A DNA stretch of 38,406 nucleotides from Pseudanabaena sp. Salubria-1 (GCA_023336205.1 JALQCR010000059.1:1-38406); one strand, 5' to 3'. Positions 16,452-25,284 are shown, numbered from the stretch's first letter. Numbers and translations are program-made. Notes: a model not told the origin generated them from the letters alone.

Positions 16452-16553
16452 TACCAAAACACAAAATGGCTACACCATTTTATGTTTTTAAAACCCTTAC
16501 AGGGTTTGTTTTTTAATACACAGAAGTGTTGTCATACTTTTGTGAATTGGTAT
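16451..16553. repeat. MITE-like inverted repeat, with terminator hairpins
   Basis: The ends are imperfect inverted repeats: ATACCAAAACACAAAA at 16451-16466 and, reversed, TTTTGTGAATTGGTAT at 16538-16553. Inside are a hairpin CACAAAATGG / CCATTTTATG (about 16456-16488) and the terminator at 16489-16514. The 103-bp element begins at the last base of the TVP38-like gene and stops six bases before IS30 copy 1. Confidence 0.5.
16489..16514 (+). terminator. Rho-independent-type terminator after TVP38-like gene
   Basis: Stem AAACCC / GGGTTT with loop TTACA, followed by GTTTTTT. It is placed 40 bases after the stop codon and has the classical U-tract. Confidence 0.7.
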
Positions 16554-16558
16554 AAAAG

Positions 16559-17645
16559 CGCCAATTCAAGGATGAAATGCAACACCTAGAGATCTTTGCG
16601 TAAAGGGACTCATAAGGATATTCTGATATTAATCACAATAATTAGGATACCCTCATGAGCTTTGTCCATCTTACCACCACAGAAAGAAGTGAACTGTATA
16701 AACTAAGAGTAATTGAGCAATTATCTGTATCAGAGATAGGTCGTCGCTTGAAGCGAAACAAAAGTACGATTTCAAGAGAGTTATCGCGCAATACAGACGA
16801 GCGACAGATTGGCTATTTGCCAGATACTGCGGTTGCCCTGATGAAAGCAAGACGGAAACAAGCAAAGGTAAGATTTCAGAGCATCAGTGCTGAGACGATC
16901 GCCGAAGTCAAACAACGGTTAGAGCAACACCACAGCCCAGAGCAACTAGCAGGGAGAATGGAAAGGGAGGGGCTAGGTAAAATCAGCTATGAGACGATTT
17001 ATCTGATGATCTATGCAAACCATCAAGAGATGGGAATATATCAACAATATCTGAGGCAGAAGCAAAAGCAACGAAGGCGCAAAGGTCGCCATCAGAAGCG
17101 AGGTGGCATTCCCAATAGGGTAGGGATAGAGAATCGACCGAAGATTGCAGATTTAAAAACAGAGATTGGACATTGGGAAAGTGATACGGTAATCGGGTGC
17201 AACCACACAGGTATCGTAGTTACGCATGTTGATAAAGCATCGAAGTATTTACTTGCTGGACTAGCTAAGAACAAGACGATGGATGAGATCAACAGAGTGA
17301 CATTCAATCTATTTGAGCCTATAGAATCAACATCTCGAAAGACAATGACCTTTGATAATGGAAGAGAATTCTGTGGGCATGAGAAGCTATCTGAAAGATT
17401 GAAACTAGAGACCTTCTTTGCGAATCCATATCATTCATGGGAACGTGGATTGAATGAACACACCAATGGATTAATTAGAGAGTTCTATCCCAAAAGTACA
17501 AACTTTAAAATCGTGAAAGAAGAGGACTTTCAGAAGGCAGTGAATTTGATCAATCACAGACCCAGAAAATCACTTGACTATCGTACTCCTTACGAAGTAT
17601 TCTTTGCTTCATCAGAACCCGTTGCATTTCATCCTTGAATTGGCG
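16559..17645 (+). mobile_element. IS30-family insertion sequence, copy 1
   Basis: 1087 bp. Terminal inverted repeats of 25 bp begin CGCCAATTCAAGGATGAAAT (16559-16583, and reversed at 17621-17645). One transposase gene fills it. No target duplication is evident (AAG before, TCC after). The right end abuts a truncated DUF2807-like tail. Copy 2 is inverted at 34961-36047. Confidence 0.9.
16655..17638 (+). CDS. IS30-family transposase, copy 1
   Basis: 327 residues. N-terminal helix-turn-helix: TTTERSELYKLRVIEQLSVS, EIGRRLKRNKSTISREL. The integrase-type catalytic core has GHWESDTVIG (first Asp), KTMTFDNGREF (second Asp) and NEHTNGLIREFYPK (Glu), the standard IS30 DDE set. ATG at 16655 lies 96 bases inside the left end. 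The stop is within the right inverted repeat. The translation equals that of copy 2, so at least one copy could be active. Confidence 0.95.
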   Translation: MSFVHLTTTERSELYKLRVIEQLSVSEIGRRLKRNKSTISRELSRNTDERQIGYLPDTAVALMKARRKQAKVRFQSISAETIAEVKQRLEQHHSPEQLAGRMEREGLGKISYETIYLMIYANHQEMGIYQQYLRQKQKQRRRKGRHQKRGGIPNRVGIENRPKIADLKTEIGHWESDTVIGCNHTGIVVTHVDKASKYLLAGLAKNKTMDEINRVTFNLFEPIESTSRKTMTFDNGREFCGHEKLSERLKLETFFANPYHSWERGLNEHTNGLIREFYPKSTNFKIVKEEDFQKAVNLINHRPRKSLDYRTPYEVFFASSEPVAFHP

Positions 17646-17765
17646 TCCGCCAATGTGAGTGAGGAGTTGAATGCAACTGTATTAGGTATCGGATCAATAG
17701 AGTATATTGGCTCTCCTCAAGTTAAAGAATCTGTGAAAGGCATGGGGGCAATCAAGAAACGATAG
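17646..17765 (+). pseudogene. 3' tail of a DUF2807 (GIN domain)-like gene
   Basis: Directly after the IS end the frame reads ASANVSEELNATVLGIGSIE, YIGSPQVKESVKGMGAIKKR and stops. G-x-G-x-I-x-Y-x-G-x-P-x-V plus a final Gly-Ser/Ala-Ile-Lys pattern is typical of the end of DUF2807 putative adhesin-like beta-helix proteins. Everything upstream is missing; the other side of the IS is the terminator region of the TVP38-like gene. A remnant, not a functional gene. Confidence 0.65.
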
Positions 17766-17852
17766 ATTCGATTAAATTTTTTAGCGATCTGAGTCTGATG
17801 TAATAATCAAGATCTAGGAATCTATCATGAATAACTTAATAATGCTAAAAAC

Positions 17853-18488
17853 ATGAATAAAACAGTACATAAAGTTGGGTTTTGGTCAGGACTTATTGCA
17901 TTTTTTTCAACAGTTGCATTTGTTATTGTTCAGATTTTGCAGCTTGTTGGTGTTTTCAGTTATCCATTGGATGAAATTTTAATTTATGGATTTTCGCTTT
18001 GCATCGTAATACCTTTCTTGCTGGAAATGCTTGCACTTCACTATATAGTTCCAACTGAGAAAAAGTTTTGGAGTCATGCGGCTCTTATTTTTACAGCCTT
18101 GTATGTAGCATTCGTTACTGCTAATTATGTCGTTCAATTAGCAACAGTAATTCCGATGACACTTCAAGGATCTTCAGACGAGATTCTGATTTTAAGACAA
18201 ACTCCACACTCTCTCTTTTGGGACTTTGATGCGATCGGCTATATATTTATGGGATTCGCAACCCTATTTGCTGTTCCTATATTTGAGAAGCAAGGATTTC
18301 AAAGATGGGTCAGATATTCTTTCTTGATTCATAGTCTGGTTACACCATTGATTGTATTTGTTTATTTCTATCCATACTTTTCGGAGACGCTACTTCTGAT
18401 TGGAATGCCTTGGGCAATTACAGCACCCTTGTCAATGCTGCTACTCGCCATCATGTTCAAGAAGGATTCTCTTTCATACCATGATTAA
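17853..18488 (+). CDS. Six-helix membrane protein of unknown function
   Basis: 211 residues with about six membrane segments: GFWSGLIAFFSTVAFVIVQI, IYGFSLCIVIPFLLEMLALH, AALIFTALYVAFVTANYVVQ, AIGYIFMGFATLFAVPIF, YSFLIHSLVTPLIVFVYF and IGMPWAITAPLSMLLLAI. No catalytic motif is evident. ATG at 17853 opens MNKTVHKVGF. It overlaps the next small gene by eight bases (ATGATTAA), so the pair is translationally coupled, and it heads a three-gene operon of membrane proteins. I do not recognise the family with confidence. Confidence 0.7.
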   Translation: MNKTVHKVGFWSGLIAFFSTVAFVIVQILQLVGVFSYPLDEILIYGFSLCIVIPFLLEMLALHYIVPTEKKFWSHAALIFTALYVAFVTANYVVQLATVIPMTLQGSSDEILILRQTPHSLFWDFDAIGYIFMGFATLFAVPIFEKQGFQRWVRYSFLIHSLVTPLIVFVYFYPYFSETLLLIGMPWAITAPLSMLLLAIMFKKDSLSYHD

Positions 18489-18651
18489 TATAAGTCCGTA
18501 TCTATTCCCAAGTAATGGTTCACATTATGACCCATTTATTTTTGCTGTTTTATTAGCCATTACAGCGATCGCGATAACTTGGTTATGGGGAACAAAAACT
18601 CTGAGTAAATATCGTTTTTTAGTCCAATCAGCATCGAAAGGTGTGGTATGA
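18481..18651 (+). CDS. 56-residue single-pass membrane protein
   Basis: Small frame MINISPYLFPSNGSHYDP, then one hydrophobic helix (FIFAVLLAITAIAITWLW) and a polar tail GTKTLSKYRFLVQSASKG. It overlaps the gene before by eight bases and the gene after by four (ATGA at 18648-18651), which strongly suggests that it is translated. Its helix contains a HIP1 site. Sequence related to codons 29-47 recurs as decayed copies at 23521 and 26241 (see findings). Function unknown. Confidence 0.65.
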   Translation: MINISPYLFPSNGSHYDPFIFAVLLAITAIAITWLWGTKTLSKYRFLVQSASKGVV

Positions 18652-19028
18652 CGAACTCGAAGCCTATAGGAGGACTGCTGGGACCAACCCTGATGGTAAT
18701 GGTTGCTTCGGAGTTTCCGCTTATTCAACCGCATCTCTACGATGAACAGATACCGCCAGTTGTCTATCTCTCTGGAGTTCTTATGTTTGTCGCAGGTTTG
18801 GCGATTGTGCGATCGCATAATCTATGGCAACGTGACTGGACTTTGTTGATTACACTCTGTGGCTGGTTCTTGCTGGCTCTCGGACTGTTCCGAATGTTCG
18901 CTGCTAATATCTACCGACTTGTCTCAGGCAACACGAGTTCTCTCTTCTTCATGATTGTCGAAGGTATTCTATTTGCAATTGGTTCTTTGATAACGTGGAA
19001 GTCATATGCCCGTGATGCAAAATCATAA
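18648..19028 (+). CDS. Four-helix membrane protein of unknown function
   Basis: 126 residues with four hydrophobic segments: LLGPTLMVMVASEF, PVVYLSGVLMFVAGLAIV, WTLLITLCGWFLLALGLF and SLFFMIVEGILFAIGSLI. The loops are short and the C-terminus basic (TWKSYARDAKS). Starts in an ATGA overlap with the previous small gene, so it is the last member of the three-gene operon. I have no family assignment; small four-helix integral proteins of this type are common and mostly uncharacterised. Confidence 0.7.
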   Translation: MTNSKPIGGLLGPTLMVMVASEFPLIQPHLYDEQIPPVVYLSGVLMFVAGLAIVRSHNLWQRDWTLLITLCGWFLLALGLFRMFAANIYRLVSGNTSSLFFMIVEGILFAIGSLITWKSYARDAKS

Positions 19029-19047
19029 AGAGGCATTTCAATCCTTT

Positions 19048-19090
19048 GCGATCGCCTAAAAATCATGACTCACAGTAGTAGTGATCGCTA
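19048..19090. repeat. HIP1-bounded repeat module
   Basis: GCGATCGCCTAAAAATCATG then ACTCACAGTAGTAGTGATCG. The same module recurs at 23457, 25119 and 26101-26213. Confidence 0.65.
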
Positions 19091-19110
19091 AAACCAACCA
19101 ATTCTCATCC

Positions 19111-20028
19111 TTATTTCTGGCTCTCCAGAATTTTCTTCGCATTTAAAAGCTCTTGATGTTGCTCTTTACTGAGCGTAGGATACTTGAGATCCAGTTCCTT
19201 TAACTGCGTGTAAATGATACCCGCCACAACCAGACGAGTAAACCATTTGCGATCAGCAGGGATAATGTACCAAGGAGCATATTCTGTACTGGTGTGATTA
19301 AACATATCCTCATAGACACTCATATAGTCATCCCAAAAGCTACGCTCTTTTGCATCATTTTCAGAGAACTTCCAATTCTTTTCAGGGCGATTAATCCGTT
19401 CTAAAAAACGTTTTTTCTGCTCCTCTTTGGATACATTGAGGAAAAACTTGAGGATGATCGTTCCATTATTGACCAGATGCTTCTCATAGTTGTTGATTTC
19501 TTCAAAGCGGCGCTTCCAAATATCATTGTCAACTATGCTAACGGGAAGTGGGCGCTGCTTTAGGATTTCTGGATGTACTCTTGTTACCAAAATTTCTTCG
19601 TAATAAGAGCGATTAAAAATTCCAATCTGACCTCTTTCAGGTAAAGCCTTAGAACATCGCCACAAATAGTCATGATTTAGCTCTTCTGTAGATGGAGCTT
19701 TAAAGCTACTCACCTGACATCCTTGAGGATTGATGCCTGACATCACATGTTTGATCGTGCTATCTTTACCAGCCGCATCCATAGCCTGAAAGATGATTAG
19801 CACAGCATGGGTGTTTTGGGCATAGAGAACATCCTGATATTCAGCCAAAGCCTCAATACCTTCCTTTAATTGACCTTTAGCTTTCGACTTTTTGAGGTGA
19901 TCTGCTTTGTAGCTTGGGTCATAGTCTTGGGTAAGAGAAATTTTCCGTTCTGGTTGCACAATAAACGGACGAATCAAATCATCAAGTTTTTCGATTGGGA
20001 ATAAATTATTAGATTGATGATCTGACAT
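19111..20028 (-). CDS. ppk2: Polyphosphate kinase 2 family protein
   Basis: 305 residues from ATG 20028 (MSDHQSNNLFPIEKL; a TTG four codons earlier is less likely). PPK2 motifs: the P-loop-like FQAMDAAGKDSTIKHVMSG (residues about 81-99), the lid GIFNRSYYEEILVTRVHP and LKFFLNVSKEEQKKRF. The family transfers phosphate between polyphosphate and nucleotides; single-domain members of this length usually belong to the class working on AMP/ADP or both, but class cannot be fixed here. Cytoplasmic. It is transcribed in the same direction as the GH65 fusion gene upstream (67 bases from its stop to 20041), so an energy/sugar-phosphate unit is possible. Confidence 0.9.
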   Translation of the reverse strand: MSDHQSNNLFPIEKLDDLIRPFIVQPERKISLTQDYDPSYKADHLKKSKAKGQLKEGIEALAEYQDVLYAQNTHAVLIIFQAMDAAGKDSTIKHVMSGINPQGCQVSSFKAPSTEELNHDYLWRCSKALPERGQIGIFNRSYYEEILVTRVHPEILKQRPLPVSIVDNDIWKRRFEEINNYEKHLVNNGTIILKFFLNVSKEEQKKRFLERINRPEKNWKFSENDAKERSFWDDYMSVYEDMFNHTSTEYAPWYIIPADRKWFTRLVVAGIIYTQLKELDLKYPTLSKEQHQELLNAKKILESQK

Positions 20029-20107
20029 GTTTTTTACCAAAATTTATAATTCTATTTGTCCTAAACATCATCGCGATCGCGCTTTCTGTCTCTTCAGCCG
20101 CCTTGTA

Positions 20108-23083
20108 CTAGAGTTCGGCGAGGCTTTTACCTAATTGAGTTTGGAGATCGCTCAGGTGAATGCCCGTTAGATTGGGTAGAACCAGATGTGCAGATCCACC
20201 AAAGCGTTCAACAGGACCAAGTCCAATCGTCCTCATACCCGCAGCGATCGCGGCTTCAATACCAACAGCAGCATCTTCCACCACTACACAGTTGGCGGGG
20301 TTGAGACCTAACTGAGCCGCAGCGTACAGGAAGAGGTCAGGAGCGGGTTTGGGGAGAGCAACACTGTCTCCATCCGCGATCGCATCCACATGATCGGCAA
20401 GCCCCAATTTTTCGATTACGATTCGTGCATTCTTGCTGGCAGAGCCGATCGCAATTTTCATTCCCGCTTGCCTGATTTCAGTGAGTAGCGCAACCCCTCC
20501 AGACAACAGATCTTTTGGAGTAATAGACTGAATCGAGTCCACATAGTAATTGTTTTTGCGGTCCATCATTTCCTGAAGATCCGCTTCTGAGTAATGCTTT
20601 TCGCCCACAATGAGCAGCAGCGATTCTCGTCGAGAGACACCCCGCAATGCTTCATTTGCCTTGCGATCGAAGGGTAGTCCTTCTTCATCCGCTAGCCGTT
20701 GCCACGCTTGGTAGTGCCATTCGGCGGTGTTTGTCAAAACACCATCCAGATCGAAGATAAAGCCCTGAATGTTCGGAGCGTGAGATTCAGATACATGAGC
20801 GTCAGGCGTTAAATTGAAATTGTGCCAAGTGCCGCGCCAGTGTAGTTTGAATTTGAGGCGAGTCCAAGAGGGAGGAAGGTGAGGCGTTGCGACAGGACCA
20901 TTATCCTTAAGTTGAATCCCACCAAAGCCAAACACCACTGATTGCCAAACACCACCTGCGGAAGCGGCGTGAATGCCATCGTTGGTGTTACCAAAAGTAT
21001 CTTGGAGATCGATTAGGGCGGCCTGCATAAAATATTTATAGGCTTTGTCTTCACCTAGGTTAGCGGCAAGGATGGCGTGAACAGAGGCTCCAAGGGATGA
21101 ACCATAGGTGATATCGGTGCGGGGAGCGTAGTAGTTCCAGTTCTTTTGGAGCGAGTCAAAGGAGAACTCTGATGTATCGCGCATTAGGTAGATGAGCATC
21201 AACACATCAGGCTGCTTGAGTACCTGAGTGTGATTGGTTTCCTCCATGCCTAGAATCGCTTGAATCGATCGCGTTCGCGGTTCATAGTGACTCAAATTGA
21301 TATCCTTAAGTTGAAAAAATCCATCAAACTGCTCGATCGGTTCTGGATTAGCAGTATAAGGAATGTATATCTGAGACATCGTTGTGTGCAAACTTAGCAG
21401 TCGCTCTGGTGTGAGTTTTAGCTCTTGGGCTAGTGCGATCGCCCGATCGGGAAACTTATGCTGTAGCCATTCATAAACAGCGATCGCCTTTTCCAGATGC
21501 CACTGCACCATCCGATTGGTGAACGCATTATTATTGACCTGCTCGTGATATTCATCAGCTCCGATCGCGTTGCATAATTCATACCGTTTTTGTTGATCGT
21601 TCCACTCCACCCGACTGAGCCAGAAAATCGCAGTATCGATTACAATTTCGGCACCGCAGTCTCGCATCCAAATATCATCACCCGTTGCTTGCCAGTATTG
21701 CCAGATGGCATAAGCGATATCAGCACTAATATGAATTTCGCGATCGCGACACCAGATTCGCACCGCTTCAGTGTAGGGATCGCTCTGAATCGACCATTTG
21801 GGAGTCATCTCATCTCCTGTAGCTGCACTTTCCCAAGCAAACATCGCGCCGTTATATCCACTATGAAAAGCTTTGCGCCTTGCTCCAGCGAGGGTTCCGT
21901 AACGGTAGCTCAATAAACTTCGAGCGATCGCGGGCTGAGTCAAAGTAAAGAAGGGCAGAATAAATATTTCTGTATCCCAAAAGATATGTCCTCGATAACC
22001 TAATCCCGATAAGGTTCTAGCAGCAATGCTATCAGGAATGTTATTTGGAGATGCTGGGTCAGCTACTGGATCAGTTACTGGGGTATCTTTAGCACACCCC
22101 CCAATAAAAAGTTGAAACATGTTGTAACGAACCGCCAGTTGAGCCTTAATATCTCCCTCAATCTCGATATCACTTTGCTCCCAAACTTTATCCCAAGCCT
22201 GCTGATGTGCGGCAAGTAGAACCCCATAGGAAGGCAGGTCTGCTAACTTGGTTTGAGCCGATTGAACTGGTCGCTTTACCTCCTGAGATGTAAATACCGT
22301 TACTAACTTTTCTACGGTGATGGTATCTCCCTGTCTAGCCAGAAAGGTAGCTCTCATGGAGGGAGAGTCGGGACTATTGATTTGCGAAGAAGCCGCAATA
22401 CCGATCGCTGTCATTTTAGCCGCCATACTCAGTTCAATCTCAGTACTGCGGGTGCGAACTTGCAGCCAAATTCCATGCTCTGTCTCGCCGCGATTGAGAT
22501 GCTCCCAGTGATCGAAGCCTTGATTGTCGGGATAGTCATTAATACTGGAATTAACTTCAATCTTGCCACTAAAATCAACAGGCGTAACATGGCAAATTAA
22601 CGCTAATACCTGCTGATCCGCCAAGCTCGCAAAGCGTTCAAACTTTATGTCCACCGTGTTTCCAATCGGACTTCGCCAGCGTACCGATCGCCTCAGGACT
22701 CCATGTCGTAAACCCAACTGTCGTTCGTACTGAAGTATTTCGCCGCTATCTAGTCCAAACCGTTCGCCATCGATTGTGACCACCATTGATAGCCAGTCTG
22801 GACAATTGGCTAACTCGGTATAGACCAAGGGTATATCATCATACAACCCACTGATTAAGGTAGTTGGCAACGCCTTGGGATAGCCTTCTTCAAAGCTGCC
22901 CCGCGTCCCTAAATAACCGTTACCGATCGTAAAGACGGTTTCTCTAGCGCGTAACTGTGCTGGATCGAAGTGAGGTTCGGTCACTGTCCAGTCTGTGTAA
23001 ATCAAAGCATGAGAGCATGGAATGCTTTCATTTGGGGCAAGGACAGGCAGATTTGTTTTTCCAATTTCATTGAGGTCTAACAT
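20108..23083 (-). CDS. GH65 disaccharide phosphorylase fused to beta-phosphoglucomutase
   Basis: 991 residues, two enzymes in one chain. Residues about 30-765 are glycoside hydrolase family 65: N-terminal FTIGNGYLGTRGSFEE, the (alpha/alpha)6 barrel with GYRGHIFWDTEIFILPFF, and the catalytic Glu511 in AIGADEYHEQVNNNAFTNRM. Residues about 772-991 are a HAD-type beta-phosphoglucomutase: GFIFDLDGVLTNTAEWHYQA (Asp778, Asp780), GVSRRESLL, IGSASKNA, VEDAAVGIEAAIAAGMRTIG. Family knowledge: GH65 phosphorolysis of trehalose, maltose, kojibiose or similar gives beta-glucose 1-phosphate, which the mutase turns into glucose 6-phosphate. The fusion would channel it. The true disaccharide is not readable. 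ATG at 23083 follows CTGGAGAA. Confidence 0.92.
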   Translation of the reverse strand: MLDLNEIGKTNLPVLAPNESIPCSHALIYTDWTVTEPHFDPAQLRARETVFTIGNGYLGTRGSFEEGYPKALPTTLISGLYDDIPLVYTELANCPDWLSMVVTIDGERFGLDSGEILQYERQLGLRHGVLRRSVRWRSPIGNTVDIKFERFASLADQQVLALICHVTPVDFSGKIEVNSSINDYPDNQGFDHWEHLNRGETEHGIWLQVRTRSTEIELSMAAKMTAIGIAASSQINSPDSPSMRATFLARQGDTITVEKLVTVFTSQEVKRPVQSAQTKLADLPSYGVLLAAHQQAWDKVWEQSDIEIEGDIKAQLAVRYNMFQLFIGGCAKDTPVTDPVADPASPNNIPDSIAARTLSGLGYRGHIFWDTEIFILPFFTLTQPAIARSLLSYRYGTLAGARRKAFHSGYNGAMFAWESAATGDEMTPKWSIQSDPYTEAVRIWCRDREIHISADIAYAIWQYWQATGDDIWMRDCGAEIVIDTAIFWLSRVEWNDQQKRYELCNAIGADEYHEQVNNNAFTNRMVQWHLEKAIAVYEWLQHKFPDRAIALAQELKLTPERLLSLHTTMSQIYIPYTANPEPIEQFDGFFQLKDINLSHYEPRTRSIQAILGMEETNHTQVLKQPDVLMLIYLMRDTSEFSFDSLQKNWNYYAPRTDITYGSSLGASVHAILAANLGEDKAYKYFMQAALIDLQDTFGNTNDGIHAASAGGVWQSVVFGFGGIQLKDNGPVATPHLPPSWTRLKFKLHWRGTWHNFNLTPDAHVSESHAPNIQGFIFDLDGVLTNTAEWHYQAWQRLADEEGLPFDRKANEALRGVSRRESLLLIVGEKHYSEADLQEMMDRKNNYYVDSIQSITPKDLLSGGVALLTEIRQAGMKIAIGSASKNARIVIEKLGLADHVDAIADGDSVALPKPAPDLFLYAAAQLGLNPANCVVVEDAAVGIEAAIAAGMRTIGLGPVERFGGSAHLVLPNLTGIHLSDLQTQLGKSLAEL

Positions 23084-23456
23084 AGTTTTTCTCCAGAATA
23101 AAAATCGGATTAAGTGTATTAAATCTTCGATGAATCATCGTGATTCTGTTTATCGGTCAAACGCTTAACGCTCGACTGTCTAAGGTCAATGAAGCTGAAA
23201 TATAGCTTTCCTGTAGTGCTGAATCAGAGCATTGGTTGAACTATCGTGATTGAGTGGGTTCCTATCCTCAGTTTCAAGTTTAGGAATGATGCGTGTAGCG
23301 ATCGCTATTTCGCAAAAGTTCTATCTAGCAATTACTTTGTAACTTCCGATTAGCCTGACATCAGAATGTTTGAAATAATGTATGAGTTGTATAGTGTTGT
23401 CTCATAAAGTCTTAAAGCTTTACCAATCTGCGTTCATATTCACCCCATTAACCAGT

Positions 23457-23594
23457 GCGATCGCCTAGAAATCACGGACTCACAGAAATAGCGATCGCCT
23501 TTAAGAGATAGATTGTTGGTGCGATCTCGATAACTTTGCTATGGGGGAGCAGAAACTTTGGGTAAATATAAATTCTCTCAACGAGTTATTTAAG
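23457..23594. repeat. HIP1-bounded modules plus relic of the 56-residue gene
   Basis: 23457-23530 holds GCGATCGCCTAGAAATCACG, GACTCACAG, then GCGATCGCCTTTAAGAGATA and GATTGTTGG. From 23521 the translation AISITLLWG, then after a one-base shift AETLGKYKFSQRVI, matches AIAITWLWGTKTLSKYRF of the gene at 18481. Homology starts at the HIP1-like site. Confidence 0.6.
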
Positions 23595-23673
23595 TTTGAT
23601 TCTATTCATTCAGTTACATTTTGTAGCGTATTCAATCAACTCATTCACGAAATCAAGCGATCGCCTTTCACAC
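23581..23673. repeat. Dispersed repeat 'attcaatcaa'
   Basis: ACGAGTTATTTAA, CAGTTACATTTTGTAGCGTA, TTCAATCAACTCATTCACGA and AATCAAGCGATCGCC. The whole block recurs at 26331-26418, and shorter parts at 30886-30910 and 32701-32757. Confidence 0.65.
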
Positions 23674-23690
23674 TTAAAGCTTTGGTATAA

Positions 23691-23855
23691 CTGATGTTAC
23701 GTGGAAGGAATTCTTGTCATAGCATAGGTCTGGGGCTGGCACGGGGGCACAGCCCCTACAGAACATGAATTGTTTCAGGTAGGGGCAATCCCCCCGTGGT
23801 TGCCCTGTCACGCTAGCAGCAAGAGATTCATCTTCTGCGTTCCACGTAACATCAG
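23691..23855. mobile_element. MITE, 165 bp
   Basis: Perfect 16-bp terminal inverted repeats CTGATGTTACGTGGAA at 23691-23706 and 23840-23855, flanked by the direct repeat GTATAA (23685-23690 and 23856-23861), a likely 6-bp target duplication. It has no gene. Internal GC-rich parts contain GGGGCTGGCACGGGGGCA and GTAGGGGCAATCCCCCC. A degenerate inverted copy lies at 32528-32652. Confidence 0.8.
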
Positions 23856-24064
23856 GTATAAGTAAAAAATATTAACTTCTCCCCTTTAATCGAACAATGG
23901 CAAACTGCCGACAGCTATAAGTTGCAACAAAATAACTGCGAAGGTTTGTTGTTTTTATATGAAAGGAATTTCAAAGGTGGATCAAATATTGTTTGGAAAT
24001 TTGATGTTTTGGGAACCTAGAAGGTAAGTCTGAGATATTTAAATCTATTCACACATCATATACT

Positions 24065-25110
24065 ATGAGCCAGAAGTCATCTTCCAACCCGTGGCAAATC
24101 CTTAGTAACTCAGCACTTCTACGCTTTCTGCTGCTGTTTGGCTGTAGTTGGGCTACGGTGTTGCTGATTAATTATTTCTACACTACGATCGCCCTCTTCA
24201 CTGCGGCTAGTATCTTTGCGGTGCTACTAAATTATCCTGTGGTCTGGCTATCGCTTTATATGCCCAGAAAACTGGCAATTACAGTCACCTTTATCGGGGC
24301 AGTCACTTTATTGCTTGGTTTGGCTATGCTGATTGGTCTGGAAGTGTTGAATCAGGGACAGAGTTTGCTAACCCAGATTAGAAATACGTTGAACCAGCCA
24401 GATCTTTTACCATTTTTGGATTCCCTCAAGCAACTGGATATTAAACAAGTAATAGAAACACTCCAAACGAGTTTAGCATCTGGTTTAGGAGTCGTTAAAA
24501 GTATCTTTTCTAGCGTCTTGATCGGAGTTTTTTGGGCGGTTATCAGCTTGTATATGCTGATTGACGGTGAAAAGCTGTGGAAATTATCGCTGCGGCTATT
24601 GCCAGTCGCCTACCGCGATCGCTTTGCTAAAACCTTTCAGCAAAGTTTTCTCGGATTTTTACGCGGACAAATGCTGTTGATGCTGTTTCTCTCTGGCTCC
24701 ACCTTGCTAATTTTTCCATTTTTGGGGGTGAACTACGCCCTATTTTTGGCGATCGTTCTTGGCTTAATCGATTTGATCCCTGGTATTGGAGCCACCTTGG
24801 GAATTACGCTAGTTACCCTTTTAGTCTTAGCCTCTCAAGGAAGTGAGATCGCTTTAAGAGTGTTGATTGCCTGCATCGTGTTAGGCAAATTCAGGATAAC
24901 GTAGTGCAACCAAAAGTAATGGGCAATGTCCTAGAGTTAAATCCTGTGCTGCTGTTTCTATCGCTGTTTATTGGCGAACGAATGGCTGGATTATTGGGCG
25001 TTTTTCTTGCCATTCCGATTGCTGGTATGATTGCCGCATGGATGAAATCAGCCAAAGCAGAACCAAATCCAGTTTTGGAAGAAGTTCCTGAGAAAATTGT
25101 CGAACAATAG
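24065..25110 (+). pseudogene. AI-2E family transporter, frameshifted
   Basis: The first frame (24065-24904) encodes 279 residues with the typical AI-2E/PerM pattern: several helices, a central soluble region (LDSLKQLDIKQVIETLQTSL) and LGLIDLIPGIGATLGITLVT. It ends LGKFRIT and stops at 24904. Shifting by one base at about 24884 gives QIQDNVVQPKVMGNVLELNP, then LLFLSLFIGERMAGLLGVFL and the remaining tail to 25110, exactly the expected family ending (IQ.N.I.P.I.G). The intact protein would have about 347 residues. Known members include autoinducer-2 exporters and Na+/H+ antiporters; substrate unknown here. A one-base deletion, or a sequencing error, explains the break. Both parts may be one real gene. 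Confidence 0.8.
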
Positions 25111-25118
25111 CAAAATCA

Positions 25119-25250
25119 TTACGCCTAAAAACCACGACTCACAGTACTAGCGATCGCCTTTAGAAGATAGATTGTTGATGCGATCGCCTAAAAATTGCAA
25201 ATCACAGTAATAGCGATCGCCTTTAGAAGATAGATGTTAATGCAATCGCC
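25119..25250. repeat. HIP1-bounded repeat modules, two units
   Basis: Two tandem units: TACGCCTAAAAACCACGACT, CACAG, GCGATCGCCTTTAGAAGATA, GATTGTTGATGCGATCGCC, then AAATCACAGTAATAGCGATC and TTTAGAAGATAGATGTTAAT. It lies between the AI-2E gene and vapC. Confidence 0.65.
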
Positions 25251-25284
25251 CTCAACACAAACAATCACATCAAAACAGTGATCG

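Larger units (their letters stand above)
23084..24064. other. Long gene-free interval with repeats and a MITE
   Basis: 981 bases between divergent genes. 23084-23456 should hold the promoter of the GH65 fusion gene; no clear operator is seen. 23457-23673 carries HIP1-bounded modules and a gene relic, 23691-23855 a MITE. 23880-24064 precedes the AI-2E-type gene and shows nothing convincing except a 22-codon frame at 23959 that I do not call. Confidence 0.6.

Noticed and set aside
23959..24027. 22-codon frame MKGISKVDQILF before the AI-2E gene
   Set aside because: Too short, no ribosome binding site and no recognisable similarity; may be a remnant.
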